Origin: Przewalskia tangutica | Lineage: Eukaryota > Streptophyta > Magnoliopsida > Solanales > Solanaceae | Direction of reading: 5' to 3' | Length of the DNA: 64,000 nucleotides | NCBI GenBank assembly: GCA_029844215.1 | Contig: CM056729.1 | Coordinates: 2,170,001-2,234,000, forward strand | Part shown: positions 11,430 to 22,884 of the stretch, piece by piece | Position numbering within the stretch: position 1 is the stretch's first letter | Layout: every line of letters begins with the position of its first letter | Program-made: the position numbers and the translations under genes | The notes under the pieces: model-generated | What the model was told of the DNA's origin: nothing | The model's database searches: none | Seen by the model: the letters and a program-made list of their open reading frames with translations, nothing else

Positions 11430-12899
11430 GTATACTTTCAAGTAATATGAAAACTAAATAGATGTCAGAAAAACAATAAGGGAAAAAATTATTCGCGGGG
11501 GATAATATAATAGTTCTTCCAAATTTCATCCTCCAAAGAAAATATAGAGCATATTCTGAAGAATTATTTTTCAGTAATCTTACTCGCAATAAGAGATCAG
11601 ACTTTCTAAATGAGATTGAGTTCCATAAATATGCAGGCTAGAAAGATACTATATACTGTTATTCAATCTATTGTTCATTAAGTTCGAAGAAAATCTTTAT
11701 TTTGTTTGCATATCAAAGTTCAATGGTTAACGATTACTGAAATAATAACGGTATTATCTTTAATTAAAAATTGTGTAAATCACAGACAAAATATCTTTAT
11801 CGACTAAAATTTATAAAAAAAATTGTCGAGCGTAACCAAAAAATTGTAAGTGATCGAATTTGATCACTTACAATTATCCCAAGTGTTTTCATTTGAAACT
11901 AAAACTTTACACATTTTTAGATTCATAAAGCTTAAATTATCAAACACATTAAAACTAAAAATTAATAACTACTTGAAATTTTAAATTTAATTCCTTAACA
12001 ATGTTTGCTGAATGTAATAGTTTAAAGATTTACTTTAAGTTATTGATATAGTATACAAATGTTTCTAGCCAATGAATTCAGACAGCAAAACACGAATATA
12101 TCATTTGAAGTTAAAATTTACACATTTTTTAGATCCATAAAATTAAAATTATTAAACAAATTGAAAATGAAAAAGTAACTACTCAAAAGCTAAAACATTA
12201 TTACGGTCTAACAAATCAATGATAAGAGCAAAACAACAACATATGTCACTAGTAAAAAATGACAACTAGACTATAATGATAACAATATTATCCAAATTAT
12301 TAATCTATAAATATGTTAAGATCGAATAAGTTGTTATTAGCAAGAAATTAACAACAAAATTGTCATTAGTCGACGAGGTTTTACCACTATAGGACCTAGT
12401 TATCATTCTCCTATTAATCAATTCGTTCAAGCGACAAAACCCTCGTACTGTAAAAAGTTTCGTTTTTATATAATTCATGATATTTTATTTTTTATTTCTA
12501 TATATAATTTTCATGTTCTAGTGCGAAAACTAAATTGATTACAGAAAAGCGATGAAAAACATTATTCAAGTGGAATAATTATTTTATTCAAAATAATTAA
12601 TTTAGGTAAAACAATAAAAAATTCCTAAGTTCTATTTTGCAAAGAAAATATAGGGCATATCCTGAAGAATTAATTTTTCAGTAATCTTATCCGAAGTAAT
12701 TAATTTATATGCAATTTAAGATTCAACATTCAACGGTCGCTAAAAAATAATATCAGTAAATCATTAGTCAATAATTATAAAAATCACTAACGTAATATTT
12801 TTATTAGAATGATTAATTTTAAAAAATAATAAATTTCATCTCAAGTTTCATTCTCCAAATCAAATCTAAGTTACATCCTCAATATTTGATGTTTTATTT
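11430..12899. repeat. Diverged tandem array, left part
   Basis: Related segments recur with the words ATGAAAACTAAAT, AATAAGGGAAAAAATTATTCGCGGGGGATAAT, TTCTTCCAAATTTCATCCTCCAAAG, ATATAGAGCATATTCTGAAGAATTA and TTTTTCAGTAATCTTA. One unit starts near 11440 and another near 12490. Between them a second repeat pair (near 11885-12000 and 12095-12210) shares CATTTGAA, TTTACACATTTTTAGAT and CATAAA. The array resumes after copia-1. No ORF or gene signal was found. Confidence 0.6.
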
Positions 12900-13159
12900 T
12901 GTTACTTGACCTGGAATCGTAGGGAAGAAGAAGACATGAATTGGGCTCTGAATCAGAGCTTCTCTCTGTTTTGTATTGTTTATTATTGTTCTATCACAAA
13001 ATGAGGAAGAAGGCTTATAACCAACAACTATGAAAATGAAACGTAAACAACAGATAAGGAAATGAGGAAAAGACAAAAATGCCCCTCAACATGAAAGGAC
13101 AATAATGCCCCTCAACTAACAAACTAATAACTACACTTTAGCCACTAATAACTTCAACA
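12900..13159 (-). repeat. copia-1 3' LTR
   Basis: 260 bp, TG...CA termini, 98-99% identical to 17806-18065. Frames across both LTRs encode the same accidental peptide, which is how the pair can be spotted; it is not a gene. Confidence 0.95.
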
Positions 13160-15592
13160 CCCCCCCTCAAGCGAGGTGGTAAGAATAAGTTCTTCAAACC
13201 GAGCTTGCAAACAAGATGCGAATGATGTCCAGGTAGGAGAGCCTTAGTAAGGATATCGGCGGGCTGACTGTCTGACGCAATGTGTCGAGTGGAGATCAAT
13301 CCTAGCTGAATCTTCTCCCGAATGAAATGACAATCAATCTCGATATGTTTAGTCCTTTCGTGAAAAACTGGAGTATTGGCAATCGACCATTGATCATTGC
13401 GCCGCATTTATCTGATCGCGTCTAATTCAAACCACCGTAATCCAAACAATTTCAGCCACCACTGATGCGAGACTTCTATACTCAGCTCTGCGGAGCTGCG
13501 CGAAACAGTTTGTTGCTTCTTGGACTTCCAGGAGATAAGAGAAGAACCAAAGTAGACTAGGTATCCCGAGACTGACCTTCTAGTACTTGGACACGAAGCT
13601 CAATCCGCATCACAATATGCAGACAATGTACAGTTCTCTTCTGCTGCAATGAAAACTCCCATACCTGGGGCCTGTTTGATGTATCGTACCACTCTTTCAC
13701 CGCCAAGAGTGAGATTGCTTTGGAGCTCGCAAGAACCGACTCGTAATCGGATGTAAAAGCAATATCTGGCCTGGTGTTGGTTAAATAGAGTAATCTGCCA
13801 ATCAGCCTCTGGTATTCCCCTGGATTCTGCAGCAAATGATCCTCTGATCCAGCCTTCTCGACCTGTGTAGGCATCATTTTCTGGATATGTGTATCGTAAG
13901 CAGTGGAAGTAAACTTCAAGTTAGCTTCCATTGGTGAAGAGACATGTTTTGATCCTGCGAAACCCATATCTTCAATTAGCTCCAAAGAGTACTTCCTTTG
14001 ATGCATTACCATCCCTTCTTTGCTCCTAGCAAACTCAAAACCCAGAAAGTATCGTAATTCTCCAAGATCTTTAATCTTGAAGTGATGCTGCAGTATGCCA
14101 TTTGTCTCATCAATAGTCTTTTGATCATTCCCAGTTAAAAGAAGGTCATCTACATAAATCAGGACCATGGCAATCTTGTCTCCATTTCTTCTGATAAGTA
14201 AAGAATAGTCGAACTTGCTTTGAACAAAACCAGATGAAACCAGAGCAGCAATCAGTTTGATGTTCCACTGTCGAGATGTCTGCTTGAGTCCATACAATGA
14301 CTTGAGCGATGACACCTTGCCTTGTTTGTGTTCAATCCCTTGCGGCAAACTCATATACACCTCTTCATTAAGATCCCCTTGCAAGAATGCATTGAACACA
14401 TCCATTTGCTGAATCATCCACCCTTTAGCTAATGCCACAGAAATGACACTCCTCACTGTTACCATCTTAACCACAGGGGAAAATGTTTCATGGTAGTCAA
14501 TGCCTTCTTTCTGACTGTATTCTTTGGCTACGAGTCTTGCTTTATACCTTTCCACCTCCCCAGTGGCTTTATACTTGATTTTGAACACCCACTTACAGCC
14601 AATGGGTCTTTTATCCTTAGGCAAATCCACAATCTCCCAAGTTTTGTTGTCTTCTAGAGCTTTAATCTCCAAATGCATAGCTTCAACCCATCTATTGTCC
14701 TTGACTGCTTCATAAAAGGATTTTGTCTCATGATCAACTGAAATCTTAGCCAGAAAGCAATTGTAAGAAGCAGCCAACCCACTGTAGCTCATCACATCTG
14801 ACATTGGATATGCACACCCAGATTGGTTGGTTGGGTGGATAAAATCATTCAACCATATTGGTGTTTTCCTCTCTCTGGTAGACATTCTTCTCACTACTGT
14901 GGTATCTGCAGCTTCAACTATATCATTTTCTGAATCCTTTTCTGAATCTACTGTGTCTCCAGAGTGAACAGGTTCAGCAAGCATGGGATCAGAGAATACA
15001 GAAGCAGGAACAGGTGCAGCAATCATAGGAGCATTGGAAGTACCTGCTTTCTTTATGTTGGCACAATACAAGGAAGTACCTGCTCATTATCAATATACAA
15101 GTCAGAATTACAATTTGGAGAAGCTATTGAACCCCCACTCTCTTGAGGCTGCTTATATGGGAATATGGCTTCATGAAATGTCACATCCCTGCTGATGAAC
15201 ACAGCTCCGATGGTCAAGTCCAAAGAACTTGTACCGCTACATGAACAAAGATACCCAAGTAAAACAGCCTTGATGACTCTTGGTTCAAACTTGTCTTTCC
15301 TTACCAAGTTGGAAGCATAGCAAAGGCACCCTATCACCTTTAAATGAGACAGTGATGGTGCCTTCCCAAACAACTTCTCATTTGGTGAAATACCTTTTAG
15401 TGTAACAGTAGGTACTCTATTTATCACATAAACAACAGATTCAATACAATCACCCCAGAATTCAGCTGGTAATTGGCTTTGTATCTTAATAGCCCTAGCT
15501 ATTTCCAATATGTGCCTATGTTTCCTTTCAACTACCCGTTTCTTTGTGGGAATATGGACAATACTTTTGATGTATAATTCCCAACTGATCAA
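13160..15592 (-). pseudogene. copia-1 integrase C-terminus, RT and RNase H
   Basis: Minus strand. 15592-15053: integrase C-terminus (VERKHRHILEIARA, LPAEFWGDC, YVINRVPT, KVIGCLCYAS). 15071-13557: a long open frame of about 500 residues holding the reverse transcriptase with WVFKIKYKATGEVERYKARLVAK, GIDYHETFSPVVKMVTVR, IQQMDVFNAFLQGDL, catalytic LIYVDDLLLTG, DLGELRYFLGFE and NTRPDIAF. The frame then breaks into RNase H (13407-13138: HERTKHIEIDCHFIREKI, HIASDSQPADILTKAL). The catalytic YVDD is intact, but the frame between RT and RNase H, and between integrase and RT, is disrupted, so no full polyprotein is encoded. Confidence 0.9.
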
Positions 15593-15639
15593 ACAACTCA
15601 GAACAAGCAGAATTCAGAAATTATGTTCCATTATGCATT

Positions 15640-17585
15640 CTAACTCCATATGATGAGACCAAACTGATTTTTTATCATTACAAACAATTTCTTAAGCATA
15701 GTAACTACATCAGACTTAACATGCATCAAAAAAACCCATGTCCATCTAGTGTAATCATCCACCACAGTGAGAAAATACCTCATATTGTTATAAGATGACA
15801 CTTTATATGGTCCCCATACATCTAAGTGTAAAAGCTGAAAAGCAAAATCAGTACTACTATTGCTATCAGGGAATACCTTTCTTGTTTGTCTAGCCAAAGG
15901 ACACACTTCACAATGACTTATTGAAAATTCTGATTTATTCTTAAAGACAGCTAACTTTCTAAGCATATTCAGTGGTACATGGCCCATTCTTCTATGTCAT
16001 AACTCTGCCTCTAACTCATTTTTGGTCACCACAGTTGATACAGCAGCATGTGCTCTAACTGATTCTCCATAACTCCTTCCAGACTCCAATATGTATAGGC
16101 CATCAACCTCTCTACCAGTCTCCTTGACCTTCCCAGTAAATAGATCCTGCAGCACAAAGAAATCAGGGAAAAAAATTGCACAACAATTCAATTCCCTGGT
16201 TAGCTTCGAAACTGACAGTAGGTTAAACTTGAAAGTGGGAACACATAACACATGTTCAATAATATCACCATTCTTAAGCCTACAGTTTCCTGTTTGTGTG
16301 ATCTCAGCAACACCACTTGTTGGCAATTGTACCTGACCTAAGCTTCTTTTATCTTCCTTTTCAATCATGGTTTTGCTACTGACCATGTGGTCAGTAGCCC
16401 CTGAGTCAACTATCCAGTGTGCAGACTTAAGAATCGCAAGGTTACCTGCCATATGAACCTTGGCAGCAAGCTCATCTCTTTGTCTCTTCCACCGTGACTC
16501 GGTACTTATGCGACACTGAAAGTGAGCCTGTTGTTCCTTGGATAATTCGTCAGCCTGAATCCCTGTTACTGCCACATTTACCTTCTTCCTTTCTTTGTTA
16601 TCTGCAGAATATCCAACCAATCTGTAGCACTTCTCTGCAACATGCCCTTGTTTCTTGCAATATTCACAGAACAACAGCAATTTGCGACAATTTTCTCTAG
16701 TGTGCCCCTTCATTTGTGATGATCACGAACCGATATAATTTTGCTTCCTTTGTTTGTGATAAGTCGATTTTCCATACATCGCGTAGAATCGCCAGTCATT
16801 GCCTCCAAATCTTCCAGTAATGGATTTTTGACTCTCATCTTGCGCAATCATAGCATATGCTTGGTTGACGCTAGGTGTGGGTGTTAGCAATAGAATGTGG
16901 CTTCGTGCTTGATTGTAGCCATCATTTAGCCCCATCAAAAACTCTAGTAACCTCTGACTGGCCAGATGTTCAATGTAAGGTCTAGGGTTGTCACATTCAC
17001 ATGCCGGTGGAGGTATTATTGAATCAATCTCATCCCACAGATCTTTCATCTTAGAATAATAGGCGCTGACAGATACTCCTTGTTGGAGCATAGCAAGCTC
17101 CTTCTTCAATTGATACACCCTTGACAAGTTAATCTTATCGAATCGCTCCTTTAGATCTCGCCAAACTGCAAGAGCAGTGGATCTGTACAGTATTCCACTC
17201 AACAGATCTCTACTCACATTCTTCATAATCCACGAAATTACCATTGCGTTACCGCGATCCATTGCTTCATCATATTTCCTTCGTACATGTCTTTTCTCAC
17301 TGTTCCATCAATGAAACCAATTTTGTTCTTAGTTAGCAGACTCAACTGCATCGCACGACTCCATAGTGTATAATTCTCCATTCCTGTAAGCTGTATGTCG
17401 ACATATACAGCTCCAGGCGTATCTGATGAATTCAAATATAACGGATGATTGTGGTCCATTACATTTAAACTCATATTTGAAGCTTCATTTGTAATAACTT
17501 GTATATTCGGCGAAATGTTCTCCATGGATAGATCGATTTGCAGCAGATTAGTTGTAATTGAATCAAACAACAACATCGACGACAC
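15640..17585 (-). pseudogene. copia-1 gag, protease and GAG-pre-integrase
   Basis: Minus strand. 17585-17238: gag N-terminus (LTGMENYTLWSRAMQLSL). 17262-16723: gag core (NLSRVYQLKKELAMLQQG, SAYYSKMKDLWDEID, RLLEFLMGLNDGYNQARSHIL). 16713-15997: CCHC knuckle (CEYCKKQGHVAEKCYRLVG), protease active site (WIVDSGATDHM), and LLSVSKLT. 15987-15640: GAG-pre-integrase and integrase (HCEVCPLARQTRK, LLHLDVWGPYK, YFLTVVDDYTRWTWVFLM). At least three stops or frameshifts separate the pieces. Confidence 0.9.
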
Positions 17586-17805
17586 CGGTCACCTCGATTT
17601 CAACAGAACTGTAACAAAATTGTATTGCATGAACTGGATTTACCTCGATCTGTAACAGATTTGTATTGCATGAGCTAGAATCACCTTAATTTGAACCCGA
17701 TTAAATCGAAAACTTGAATCTCTGACTGAATCGGTTTGTTCCTGCGCTTTTTGCGCTGTGCTCCCTGTGATATGACTTCAGATCTTCCCTATGGCTTTGA
17801 TACCA

Positions 17806-18065
17806 TGTTACTTGACCTGGAATCGTAGGGAAGAAGAAGACATGAATTGGGCTCTGAATCAGAGCTTCTCTCTGTTTTGTATTATTTATTATTGTTCTAT
17901 CACAAAATGAGAAAGAAGGCTTATAACCAACAACTATGAAAATGAAACGTAAACAACAGATAAGGAAATGAGGAAAAGACAAAAATGCCCCTCAACATGA
18001 AGGGACAATAATGCCCTTCAACTAACAAACTAATAACTACACTTTAGCCACTAATAACTTCAACA
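17806..18065 (-). repeat. copia-1 5' LTR
   Basis: 260-bp LTR adjacent to the primer-binding site (17794-17805); followed by the TSD TATTT at 18066-18070. Confidence 0.95.
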
Positions 18066-18800
18066 TATTTCTTAAGTGTATTTATAAATTTTTATTTTAT
18101 ATTATGAAAACTAATTTTTTTACATAACTACAAGGGATAATTATTTTATTATACTTGATAAAAGAATAAAAAGTCTTCTAATAAAGATAATGTAGGTATA
18201 TATATTTAAAAATGATTTTCTTACTAAACAAAGATTTGTTTAATAATCTTACTCAAAACAATTAATTTATCTACTTATTAAGATTCAACGGTTAACGGTC
18301 ACTAGAAAAATGATAACAATAAATCTTTAATCAAAATCAGGTAAATACTGAAGTGATATTTTTTTTTCAATAATTAATGTTTCACTTCATGAGTTCTGTT
18401 TATAATTTTCATGTTTTACTATGAAAAACAGAACTTATTTTTTAAAAATAAGGGAAAATAAGTATCCGCGAGAGATAATAAATTTGATAAAACAATAAAA
18501 GTTCTTCCAGTATTATTTATTTGTATATAAAAATTTAAATATCTAATGCTTAGTTGTCACCGAAAATAACGATCAATCGTTGATCTAAATTGGATTAATC
18601 TCATGATATCTTTATCAAAATAATTAAAATACAGAAAAATCATAAATTTCGTCTCAAAATCTATTTTTTCAAATCAAATCTAGATACACTCCACAAAAAT
18701 GAATGTTTATCTCTTGACTTCTATTTATAATTTCCATCTTCAAGTATGAGAACAAGATTGATCTCATAAAATTAGCTGTTTTAGGTTCAAGCAAAGACAA
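18066..18800. repeat. Diverged tandem array, right part
   Basis: Continues the array broken by copia-1. Near 18090, 18400 and 18725 the words TTTATAATTTTCATG or near variants, then GAAAA(C)TAA or similar, GGGATAATTATTTTATT or GCGAGAGATAATAAATT, and CAATAAAAGTTCTTCCAG recur. It lies immediately upstream of the EBF promoter. Confidence 0.55.
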
Positions 18801-19050
18801 AAAAGATAGATTTTAATGGATAGAATTAGTTAATAATTATGCTCGTAAAAGATATCAAGTGTCTCGTCACGTAACCAAGGACAGAAAAGAACCGGTATGA
18901 TGTAAGCAGCAGATACAAGTAGCAAAAAACCGGTTTTAGGGAATGATTCAATGAATGGTGCAAGAATTAGAGAAAGAGGTGATGATTTATGTTTCTATAG
19001 ACTTGACACCTCACCAAATACATTTTTAGTTAATAAAATAATCATTTCAC

Positions 19051-19317
19051 TATATATATATATTCAGACATTCAGTGCACCATAATTGTTGTAGTAAAGC
19101 AAAAGAACAATACTACTTGTTCTCCTTTTTTTCTTCTTTGAACCTTACTTCTTTTTTGCCCTACTTGGTTAGGGTTTGTTTGGAATTGTTCATATGTAAT
19201 GCAAATCTTGGTTGAAGATATAATCTTGGTTGAAGATATAATCTTGGTTTTGTTGTTCTTGTTGCAAAGTTTGGTTCTTTTTGCTCTTTGGGGGTTTTCT
19301 TTGAAAGTGCATCAACC
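19051..19317 (+). promoter_or_regulatory. EBF core promoter and 5' leader
   Basis: A TATATATATATAT box at 19051-19063 predicts transcription start near 19080-19095. The resulting leader of about 230 nt is pyrimidine-rich (CTCCTTTTTTTCTTCTTTG) and holds two upstream AUGs at 19194 and 19199. The start site is inferred from the TATA position only. Confidence 0.6.
19194..19199 (+). promoter_or_regulatory. AUG-stop minimal uORF (AUGUAA)
   Basis: The sequence ATGTAATG begins at 19194: a start codon followed at once by UAA, whose last A is also the first base of the next AUG (19199). AUGUAA is the exact minimal ORF reported to cause boron-dependent ribosome stalling in the Arabidopsis NIP5;1 leader. 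Whether it acts here is unknown and depends on the mRNA 5' end. Confidence 0.55.
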
Positions 19318-20519
19318 ATGTCTACTCTTGTTAATTACAGTGGTGAGTTTTCTTGAATTTTTGCTATCTTATTTTTCCTGCAATTCTGCATTGACTACGT
19401 TACTCTTGAGCCGAGATCTCTCTATCCTCTAGAGATAGAGATAAGGTCTGCTTATATTCTGCCTTCCCCGTACCCTTACACTGGGTATGTTGTTGTAGTT
19501 TTCTTGAACTTTTTTTTTTGAATTTTGAAATATGGGTTCTTGATTTTTAAGGATTTTAGAATCTGGGTTGTATTTAGTTTTGCTGATTTTACTTGTAAGT
19601 GCTCCATGAATTTATTGGGGATTGATTCTTGAATATGATAGTTATTTGGTAGTGAAAGTGAATAAAGGTAAAAAATTGTTGCTTTGTTTAAAAAAAAAAT
19701 TAAATTATGGTGTTCTTGATTTGTAAGGATTTAAGCATCTGCCTTGTATTTAGTTTTTGCTGATTTTGTTTGTTAGTGGCTCATGAATCTATTAGGGTTT
19801 GATTCTTGAATATGAATATGAAGGTGTAGGAATAACTAGTTATTTTGGTAGGAAAAATTGCTGCTTTGAAGATGTTAATCCTATTCCTAATAGGAGTAGA
19901 CTTTTTTGGTTTTGTTAAATAAAGATTGGTACTTTTTGTGATAAAGGTGTAAATAAGAAAATTGCCCTGTTCTTTGTAGCTAGAATCACCAAAGGTTGGT
20001 ACATTTTGTGATAAAGCTGTAAATAAGAATAATTGTTCTGGTGTTTGTAGCTATATGCATCTGTTTTCTTAAACTTTTGACCTAATAATTGGTTTTTAAT
20101 AGGTAGATCTTAGTTTTAAGTTTACATGTAATGAGTTTAATGAAGTTAAAGATAAGATTTTGGAAGAAATTGGTATGAAATCAATATCTTGGGGAATACT
20201 TCTATTAGAGAATTTTTACTTTTTAGTATGTTGATTAGCAGAAAAGATAGCTAAATGAAGTTCTTGATGTTTGATCTTGTAGGTGATGATGAGTTCTATT
20301 CTGGAGGATCACTTTGTTCAGCTGAAATTTACTGTCCTGTTAGGAAGAGGGCCCGCATTAGCGGCCCGTATATTGTCGAAGAGCAGGCAAAGAATCCATC
20401 CATCGAAATACTTCCTGACGAATGCCTATTCGAGATCTTCAGAAGATTGCAAGGAGGCCGTGAAAGGAGTGCAGCGGCGTGCGTTTCTAAACGTTGGCTT
20501 ATGCTCTCGAGTAATGTGA
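19199..20519 (+). promoter_or_regulatory. Long uORF overlapping the EBF start, spliced
   Basis: From AUG 19199 the frame is open through 19342 (48 codons) and, if the EBF intron is removed, continues in phase from 20283 to a UGA at 20517-20519 (78 more codons). It overlaps the EBF start codon out of frame (+2). The first 16 codons include an exact 18-bp tandem repeat (19205-19240 plus a partial third copy) encoding the hexapeptide ILVEDI twice. The AUG context (GTA AUG C) is moderate, so it could be leaky. A peptide product is not claimed. Confidence 0.5.
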
Positions 20520-22126
20520 GAAGCTCTGAGATTTGCTATTCAAATGATACAAAAATGGTCTCAGCTGATGAAGATCTTGAAGTAGAATGTGATGGATATC
20601 TTACTAGGTGTTTAGAAGGGAAGAAAGCTACAAATATTAGACTTGCTGCTATTGCAGTCGGAACTTCCAGCCGTGGTGGTCTCGGAAAGCTCTCGGTTCG
20701 TGGGAGCAACTCGGTTCGTGGTATTACTAATGTTGGTCTATCAGCAATCGCTCATGGTTGTCCTTCACTTAGGGTTCTTTCATTGTGGAACGTTCCTTAC
20801 ATCGGAGATGAAGGTCTCGTGGAGATCGCTAGGGGATGTCGTTCTTTAGAAAAACTCGATCTATCCCAATGTCCCTCGATTTCCAACAAAGGTCTGGTTG
20901 CAATAGCAGAGAATTGCCCGAGTTTGACTTCTTTGACTATCGAATCTTGTCGAAATATTGGAAACGAGGGGCTCCAAGCTATTGGAAGATGCTGTACTAA
21001 ATTACAGTATCTTATTATTAAAGACTGCCCTCTCGTAGGTGATCAAGGAGTTGCCAGCCTTCTGTCGTCGGGCACTACGATGTTGAAGAAAGTGAAACTT
21101 CAAGCTCTAAACATCACAGATTTCTCGCTCGCTGTCATAGGTCATTATGGCAAGGCGATTACCGATCTTAATCTCAGTTCACTTCGTAACGTCAGTCAGA
21201 AGGGTTTTTGGGTTATGGGTAATGCTCAAGGTCTGCAATCTCTGGCTTCTTTGACAATCAGTTTGTGCAGAGGAGCCACCGATGTGAGTGTCGAAGCAGT
21301 GGGAAAGGGCTGTCAAAATCTGAAACATATGTGCATTCGCAAGTGTTGCTTTGTTTCTGATAGTGGACTTGTTGCTTTCGCTAGATCCGCTGGATATCTC
21401 GAGAGTCTCTTGTTGGAAGAGTGCAACAGGATCACCCAAACGGGCATTCTAAACGCAGTTTCAAACTGCAGAAAGTTGAAGTCTTTATCTCTAGTGAAGT
21501 GTGTGGGAGTCAAGGATTTACCTCCACAAGCTTCGTCGCTGTCCCCCTGTGAATCTCTTCGATCGTTGTCCATCCGAAGCTGTCCAGGATTCGGTAGCAC
21601 TAGCTTAGCTATGGTGGGGAACCTCTGTCCCCAGCTACATCATTTGGATCTCAGCGGTCTTACTGGAATAACGGATGCTGGGCTTCTTCCGCTTTTGGAA
21701 AGCTCCAAGGCAGGGCTCATGAAGGTTAATCTTACCGACTGCCTGAACTTGACCAATGAAGTGGTGTTCTCGCTAGCTAGGTTACATGGGGAGACCTTAG
21801 AATTGCTGAATCTGGATGGATGCAGAAAAGTTACAGATGCGAGTTTGGTGGCAATTGCTGATACTTGTCCGTTACTTAACGATCTTGGTGTTTCTAAGTG
21901 TTCAATAACTGATTCTGGTGTAGCTGCTTTATCCCATGGAGTGCAAGTCAATTTGCAGATTCTTTCATTATCAGGTTGCTCCATGGTAACAAACAAGAGT
22001 GTTCCGTCTCTTAAAAAGTTGGGTGAGAGCTTAGTCGGTTTGAATCTCCAACACTGCAACAGTGTCAGTAGCAGCAAAGTCGAGCTTCTTGTTGAGGACT
22101 TGTGGAGATGTGATATCCTCTCCTAA
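19318..22126 (+). CDS. EBF1/2-like: EIN3-binding F-box protein (EBF1/2 type)
   Basis: Join 19318-19342 and 20283-22126; 622 residues, close to the usual ~630. Exon 1 encodes only MSTLVNYS plus the first base of a Gly codon, then GTGAGT; exon 2 follows TTGATCTTGTAG and restores GDDEFYSGGS, the conserved EBF N-terminus. The in-frame ATG at 20255 is intronic. KRARIS near residue 30 looks like a nuclear signal. The F-box is at about residues 48-92 (IEILPDECLFEIFRRLQGG, CVSKRWLMLSS). About 18 leucine-rich repeats fill residues 105-605 (CPSLRVLSLWNV, SLEKLDLSQCP, LESLLLEECNRIT), and the end LVEDLWRCDILS is typical of the family. Known role: SCF(EBF) binds EIN3/EIL transcription factors in the nucleus for ubiquitination and degradation, damping ethylene responses. 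No lesion was seen. EBF1 versus EBF2 cannot be settled from sequence alone. Confidence 0.95.
19346..19513 (+). mobile_element. TS-type SINE in the EBF intron
   Basis: Body about 19363-19496 with the TS tail: TTGAGCCGAG, AGATAGAGATAAGGTCTGC, CTTCCCCGTACCCTTACACTGGGTATGTTGTTG. It is flanked by 17-bp repeats AGTTTTCTTGAA(T/C)TTTT (19346-19362 and 19497-19513, one mismatch). The 5' tRNA-like head is missing and the centre is shortened. The left repeat starts three bases into the intron. Confidence 0.75.
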
Positions 22127-22870
22127 ACGGCTAAACCAACTGGAGCACAACACAAGGCAATGCAATCCAAAGGGGTTCGGACGAAGAGTAGTAGCTATTT
22201 GGTTCATTCAGCTTTAGTGCAGGATAGAAGCGAACATGATTGTGGTTTTTGGCCGGATAATGGCCTTGTGATACTCCAGTGACTTGGTTGTTTCCAGGAG
22301 AGGCTATGACAAAACTTTTTCCATCATTTTTTGCAGGCTTTATCTACTTAAAGCCTGTTCCAAATCGTTCGGTCTCCGGTTACTCAAGTCCTGGTGTAAA
22401 AGTTTTCACTAGTGTTGCTCCTGGTCCCGTCTTTGGCAGGTTGAACCAATAATGTTTCTCTTGAACTTGTATTGACAGATTGGTCATTCATTTGCCTTGG
22501 TACTACACTGCAGAATCAGACAGTCTTTTCATAGTTTTTGTTTGTAATTTTCGTGTTAAGAAGTCGTCCTTATTGTTTTTTTGTTGTTGTTGCTGTAAGC
22601 GTTTTACTTTGTGTCTTAGTCTGTAGTTGAATTGCACAATTTCTTTAAGCATGGTGTTTGTTAATCAGGGGCTTGGTAATGGCAACTAGTCCATCTTGGT
22701 TGCCATGGAATCCTAGGTACCTAGGTTGTTTTCTTGTGTCCAAGTCTTAGTTTTTGATCGGATTTTCGAAGTCCTATTTTGTAGCAGGTTCCTTGTCTCT
22801 CAGATTTGTACTTTGCAACTACTTTGTTATGTAATAAACTGTCTGTTAGTTTGTCCAAATTGTGCTTAAT
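22127..22870 (+). promoter_or_regulatory. EBF 3' UTR with U-rich tracts
   Basis: The sequence from the stop to AATAAA at 22833-22838 would make a ~740-nt 3' UTR. It holds several U-rich runs (ACTTTTTCCATCATTTTTTG near 22313, TTATTGTTTTTTTGTTG near 22570). In Arabidopsis, U-rich elements in EBF1/EBF2 3' UTRs mediate EIN2-dependent translational repression; equivalence here is inference. Confidence 0.55.
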
Positions 22871-22884
22871 GTTTCTCTTCCTTT

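Larger units (their letters stand above)
12900..18065 (-). mobile_element. Structurally complete Ty1/copia (copia-1)
   Basis: 5,166-bp element on the minus strand. Both LTRs are 260 bp (12900-13159 and 17806-18065), begin TGTTACTTG and end TTCAACA, and differ at four bases by my count (about 98.5% identity). A perfect 5-bp duplication TATTT lies at 12895-12899 and 18066-18070. The primer-binding site TGGTATCAAAGC (17794-17805, minus strand) abuts the 5' LTR; the polypurine tract GAGGGGGGG (13160-13168, minus) abuts the 3' LTR. Low LTR divergence implies a young insertion, although the coding region already has stops. Confidence 0.95.

Noticed and set aside
12894..13076. Repeated peptide frame also present at 17701-17982 as a small gene pair
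   Set aside because: Both lie in the copia-1 LTRs; the identity is LTR identity, not a conserved protein.
20255..20282. ATG at 20255 as the start of the EBF protein
   Set aside because: It adds MKFLMFDLV, which is not EBF-like, and lies in the intron; exon 1 at 19318-19342 restores the conserved N-terminus with proper splice signals.
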